From NCBI GenBank assembly GCA_037951165.1, contig JBBDHG010000003.1:10254501-10318500 (forward strand): 64,000 nucleotides of DNA, written 5' to 3'. Position numbers and translations under genes: made by a program. This stretch comes from Lophius americanus (taxonomy: Eukaryota > Chordata > Actinopteri > Lophiiformes > Lophiidae). Within the stretch, counting starts at the first letter, position 1. Each line of letters opens with the position of its first letter. Shown here one piece after another: positions 23,524 to 64,000 of the stretch. The notes under the pieces were generated by a model. That model was not told the DNA's origin. It saw only the letters and a program-made list of their open reading frames with translations, and did no database searches.

Positions 23524-24102
23524 TATTGATGATGAGCTAGTACGTCCTCTTACGTGAGGATTAGTCAGGACAATCAGTGTTTTGTTGCCTCCATTTCAGC
23601 ATTCTTTCATTATTTAAAGAGACATCAAGGCTTTACAAGAACATCACACCTCAAGAGTAGAAATTAAGCTGCGCTACGCATGGAATCTTTCAAGTTTTAG
23701 TCGCAGAATGGAAATGAAGTTATACCCTGGTGGTAAATCATTAGATAAGTGTAGTAAATTCATTCAAGAAAGTACGTTGAAGTCTCCATGAAAGAGTCTA
23801 TTGAAAAATCTAAAGGTGATTCTATATCTGAGCAAGTTGAGTGAAAGAGGAGCCTTGTATTCAACAAGATAAATATCTGTAAAAAATGTCAAATGTAAGT
23901 TACATCATCACACAGATGGGTATTTTCATAACCAGGCAATGGCATCCAAACTACTTGGATGCCATTGCCTGAAACTACGTTTCACAGAACTGTTAAGATT
24001 GTTTCATGATATTTAAACCGTGGGGGAGAAAAAGGTGTATGTGCAGCTTCGGAGGCGTGCTGTAACAACCAGCTGCTCGGAGAATTTGCCACTCAACGAC
24101 AC
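23524..24102 (-). other. rbms3: Presumed proximal 3' UTR of rbms3
   Basis: Sequence immediately downstream of the rbms3 stop on the minus strand. It contains the 17-bp hairpin. No minus-strand AATAAA was seen before about 21490; an ATTAAA at 22393-22388 is a weaker candidate. The 3' UTR may therefore run through the hAT, SINE and Tc1 relics. The true end is unknown. Confidence 0.45.
23933..23971. repeat. Perfect 17-bp-arm hairpin in the presumed rbms3 3' UTR
   Basis: CAGGCAATGGCATCCAA at 23933-23949 is the exact reverse complement of 23955-23971; the loop is 5 nt. It starts 132 nt downstream of the rbms3 stop codon, so it should be transcribed in the 3' UTR and fold into a stable stem. Confidence 0.85.
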
Positions 24103-61139
<37,037 letters not shown>

Positions 61140-64000
61140 CTATAGAGACAGAAGAACGGCAGAAAATGTGGAAATAGTTACAACTTCACTTTGTCTTAGA
61201 AATATATTGCATATCTTAGTTGAAAAACAGTCTCCCGTGGCAATGGATCCCACAGACAGATAATTAAGCAACTATTCATGCAGATCATTACAATATAACT
61301 GTAATTCTCAGAAAAATCAGCAGTTCCTACCCACAGAAATGACAGTGCAGGTAAACAGTCTATATTTGGGTGAACACTTGGATACATCGAGACATAAATG
61401 AATGAGAATGTCTTTGTGCCGAGCTTAACTGCTTTTCAATCCAGCTTTGCAAAAGTCACAAGCTTAAGAGAGAAATAAAAAGTTCTAGCTCTCCAATAAA
61501 AGCTGGTTTTTGCAGCCGTAAACACATTAAAGGTTAAGGCAATGTCATCCCACTTCTCTATATCCATATCTATGAAAAGGATATCCCACTGCAAAATAAA
61601 AATTCAACACAACTGGCAATCTCTACTCACCCTCAGAGCGCCTGAAGCAATAAGGAAAAAGCCCCTCAGGATTCATTGGTGTTAACAGAGTTGTACTAAT
61701 TCTTTTTTTAAGGGAGTGAATGGGAACTTCCTGTCAATGTACCTCTTAGTTAGATGGAATAGTCTATTATTTGGCTCTGCTTAGCAGGACTCAATTGAAG
61801 CGATCCTCAACACTAGACATGAGCTGGGGCATTTAGAGAGGGCTGGATGCAGGAGAGGGTTTGTAGTGGGGCATTTCATTTTCACATTGATACAGACAGA
61901 AATGAAGAAAACGGGTGATGAGGAGATGCCGTGTTCCATGAATGATAATGACATGACCTTTAAATTAGGATTTGATCAAACAAAATACACAGTTCCACGG
62001 CATGGCTCTGTAAATTCTCTACAAGCTTCTGTGATGTTTGATTTCTAAATGACAGTGTGAGACTGTGTTAGCTGCATATTTCCTCAGTATCGTAAAGATG
62101 TCATGCATTCGTTATGCATTTGGTAAAAACTTCCAGCCTAGGGTAGTTGTCTGGAAACTCTCTGATACATTTGATCAGAAAACAGCCTTCCATATTAAAC
62201 GGTGGTGAGACAAAGTTTTAACATTCTTCTTATGTCATGTGTAGAAAACATAAGCAGCGGCGTGTAATAACATAATAACACACTGACAGTGAGTCGTGGA
62301 AAGGAACACAATTTGTATCTCAAAATAAATGTTTATCAGCAAACAAGTTAAGAAAAAAAATAGGATTATTATATTTTTATTCATTTTTCATTCTATTTAT
62401 AAATGTTTTTGTTTGAGTGTGAATTTATCCGTGGAGAACTTTCCTTGCGTGCACACCAGCTGTCGGATTTTAAGTGGGAGTTCCCAAACTGGCCAACCGT
62501 GACCAAATCCATGTCTGTAATCTTTTCCAGAAATTAATTTGTTTAAAGGGCTTGCTAATCATTTTGTTGAATTAAAAGGGATTGCAGTAAAAAAAAAAAA
62601 AAAAAAAAAAAGGGATTATTTAAAAGGTCATTATATGCCTTATGGAAACCACTCAAAATTTGGGCTAGGCCTGGTTGCTTAGCAACACCCATTGTTTATG
62701 TCCACAGACAAGCAAGTTGTTAGATGATGAGCTACAGCCAGGACGATGAAGAAGCAACAAGAGTGAAAGAGAATCTGAGAAGAAAAGCACATTCACTCTC
62801 TTTTCTTTATTCCAGTTAAGTAACCAAAGCTTTTGTTTATTTTTTTTCCCAAACATTTGTAAAAACTGTTTATTCCATTGTGATGATTATGTACAATTGA
62901 GCCACTTTTTACATTTTTAGCAGCCTAGTTTAATGATGAAGTTTCCATATATGAGATTGATTTAACTTGTATCTCAGTAAAGCAATTTGAAAAAAAGAAT
63001 AAAACCACTGTTATTTTTGTGTAAACTGATAGATAAAAGTGAAAAATATTAAAGGCTTCACAAAACTATTTGTTTAAATTGCTGATGCTGTTGCGGCAAG
63101 GGGTAAAACTTACCCCTGTGGCGGTCCCAGGAGGCTTCTCTCATGAGGGGACTGGAATGTTTGTGGTTTTCTACGGAATTACAGTCAATTGCGCGACTGC
63201 GTCAACAGCATTAGCTTTGTGGAAATAGAAACTTTGCTTGCCGTGGGGTGCCTCAAATGGACTTATGCCCCCCTCATTTAAAATAAAGAAAACAATTCTA
63301 CTCCTTCCCTGGTGACTCGGTGAAGGAGTGGAATTATGGGAGTTGTTAACCCTGATGAAAGTCTTGATGCGACTTCAGCGAAAATGTTCACAGATGAAGA
63401 GATATTTCAAAGCTTTTTTCAGGTCATGTTTATTCCATTTTGAACAACTCCTTTCCTCATTAACAAAATATATTTTACAGCCTCTGTTAGAAGTGTAAAA
63501 TATTATATACAGCATTGGAGATGAATCTAATGTGCGACATCAATCAAGCCCTGGAAGAGCTAGAATTAAAATGAAATTGATGATGTCTACATGATCCGCT
63601 GATGATATAACAAACACCGCTACAATGAATATTTCATTTGACAAACTTTGCTCGCTGATTTGTTGATAGCATGGTGTGTGACCTTATTATCATCAGACAG
63701 CACACGGATATCTGAATATATTGTCAACGTTCTGTTTATGAAATGAAAATATTCAAGTTCCCAGAAAGGTCAGAACCATTGCCGGAAGATACAATGTTTT
63801 ATACTCACTGACACACAGCTGCACAGGGGGATTGTGCAATGCACAATTAGAAATAATAGGAAACAATGCTATGTTTGGGCTAGCATGCAAAGGCGTATTT
63901 TTCTGTGCTCCTAGTTGCTTTAAGTATGGAGGTAATTATCTCATTCTCAAAACAAGCCACAGTTTTCTCGATATATGTCATGTTGTTGTCATGTGTGTTA
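61140..64000 (-). other. rbms3: 3' part of the next upstream rbms3 intron
   Basis: No RBMS exon (RRM1 or its end) is visible up to the window edge, so the intron exceeds 2.8 kb. It holds a poly(A) run of 23 at 62589-62611. The rest is AT-rich with no recognised gene. Confidence 0.7.
62589..62611 (+). repeat. Poly(A) run
   Basis: Twenty-three consecutive A. It could be the tail of a retroposed fragment, but the sequence before it is not recognised and no clear target duplication was seen. Confidence 0.9.

Overview
The window is vertebrate nuclear DNA, almost certainly from a ray-finned fish and probably a percomorph-type teleost. Both genes have many exons with GT-AG introns. Roughly 95 percent of the window is non-coding, AT-rich and rich in microsatellites. 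The decayed repeats are typical of fish: L2 and R4/Dong-like LINEs, a Tc1 fragment, a hAT-type MITE, a tRNA-like SINE and a dispersed mid-repetitive family. No bacterial-type gene, CRISPR array or operon is present.

Two protein-coding genes can be read exon by exon with consistent phases, and they converge tail to tail. (1) entpd3, plus strand, is complete for coding sequence: nine coding exons from 9496 to 17545 encode 500 residues with all five apyrase conserved regions and a membrane segment at each end. A 5' non-coding exon near 6200-6429 is likely. (2) rbms3, minus strand, has its last nine coding exons from 61139 down to 24103. They encode 289 residues: most of RRM2 plus the whole C-terminal half. 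RRM1 and the N-terminus lie beyond position 64000. Human ENTPD3 and RBMS3 both map to chromosome 3p, so the pairing may be a remnant of ancestral linkage.

Layout: 1-6200 is intergenic, with a SINE/LINE tail at the left edge and two strong hairpins. 6200-17545 is entpd3; its introns hold a 22-bp minisatellite, a decayed THAP-domain DNA transposon with terminal inverted repeats, and an unrecognised coding-like block on the opposite strand. 17546-24102 lies between the two stop codons and holds both 3' UTRs plus a cluster of Tc1, SINE and hAT relics. 24103-61139 is rbms3, with introns from 311 bp to 14.8 kb carrying an L2 LINE, an R4/Dong-like LINE, long microsatellites, a degenerate 20-bp minisatellite and a compound repeat of ~130-bp units in tandem and inverted order. 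61140-64000 is the start of the next upstream rbms3 intron.

The two genes act separately. ENTPD3 hydrolyses extracellular nucleotides at the cell surface. RBMS3 is a single-stranded nucleic-acid binding protein that acts mainly on mRNA. The most interesting non-genic signals are the THAP element, the ~130-bp inverted/tandem repeat family, a 17-bp perfect hairpin just downstream of the rbms3 stop codon, and an rbms3 intron whose acceptor tract is a pure (CU)n microsatellite while its donor end carries a (CA)n repeat. All calls come from reading the sequence and remembered family features; no search was run.
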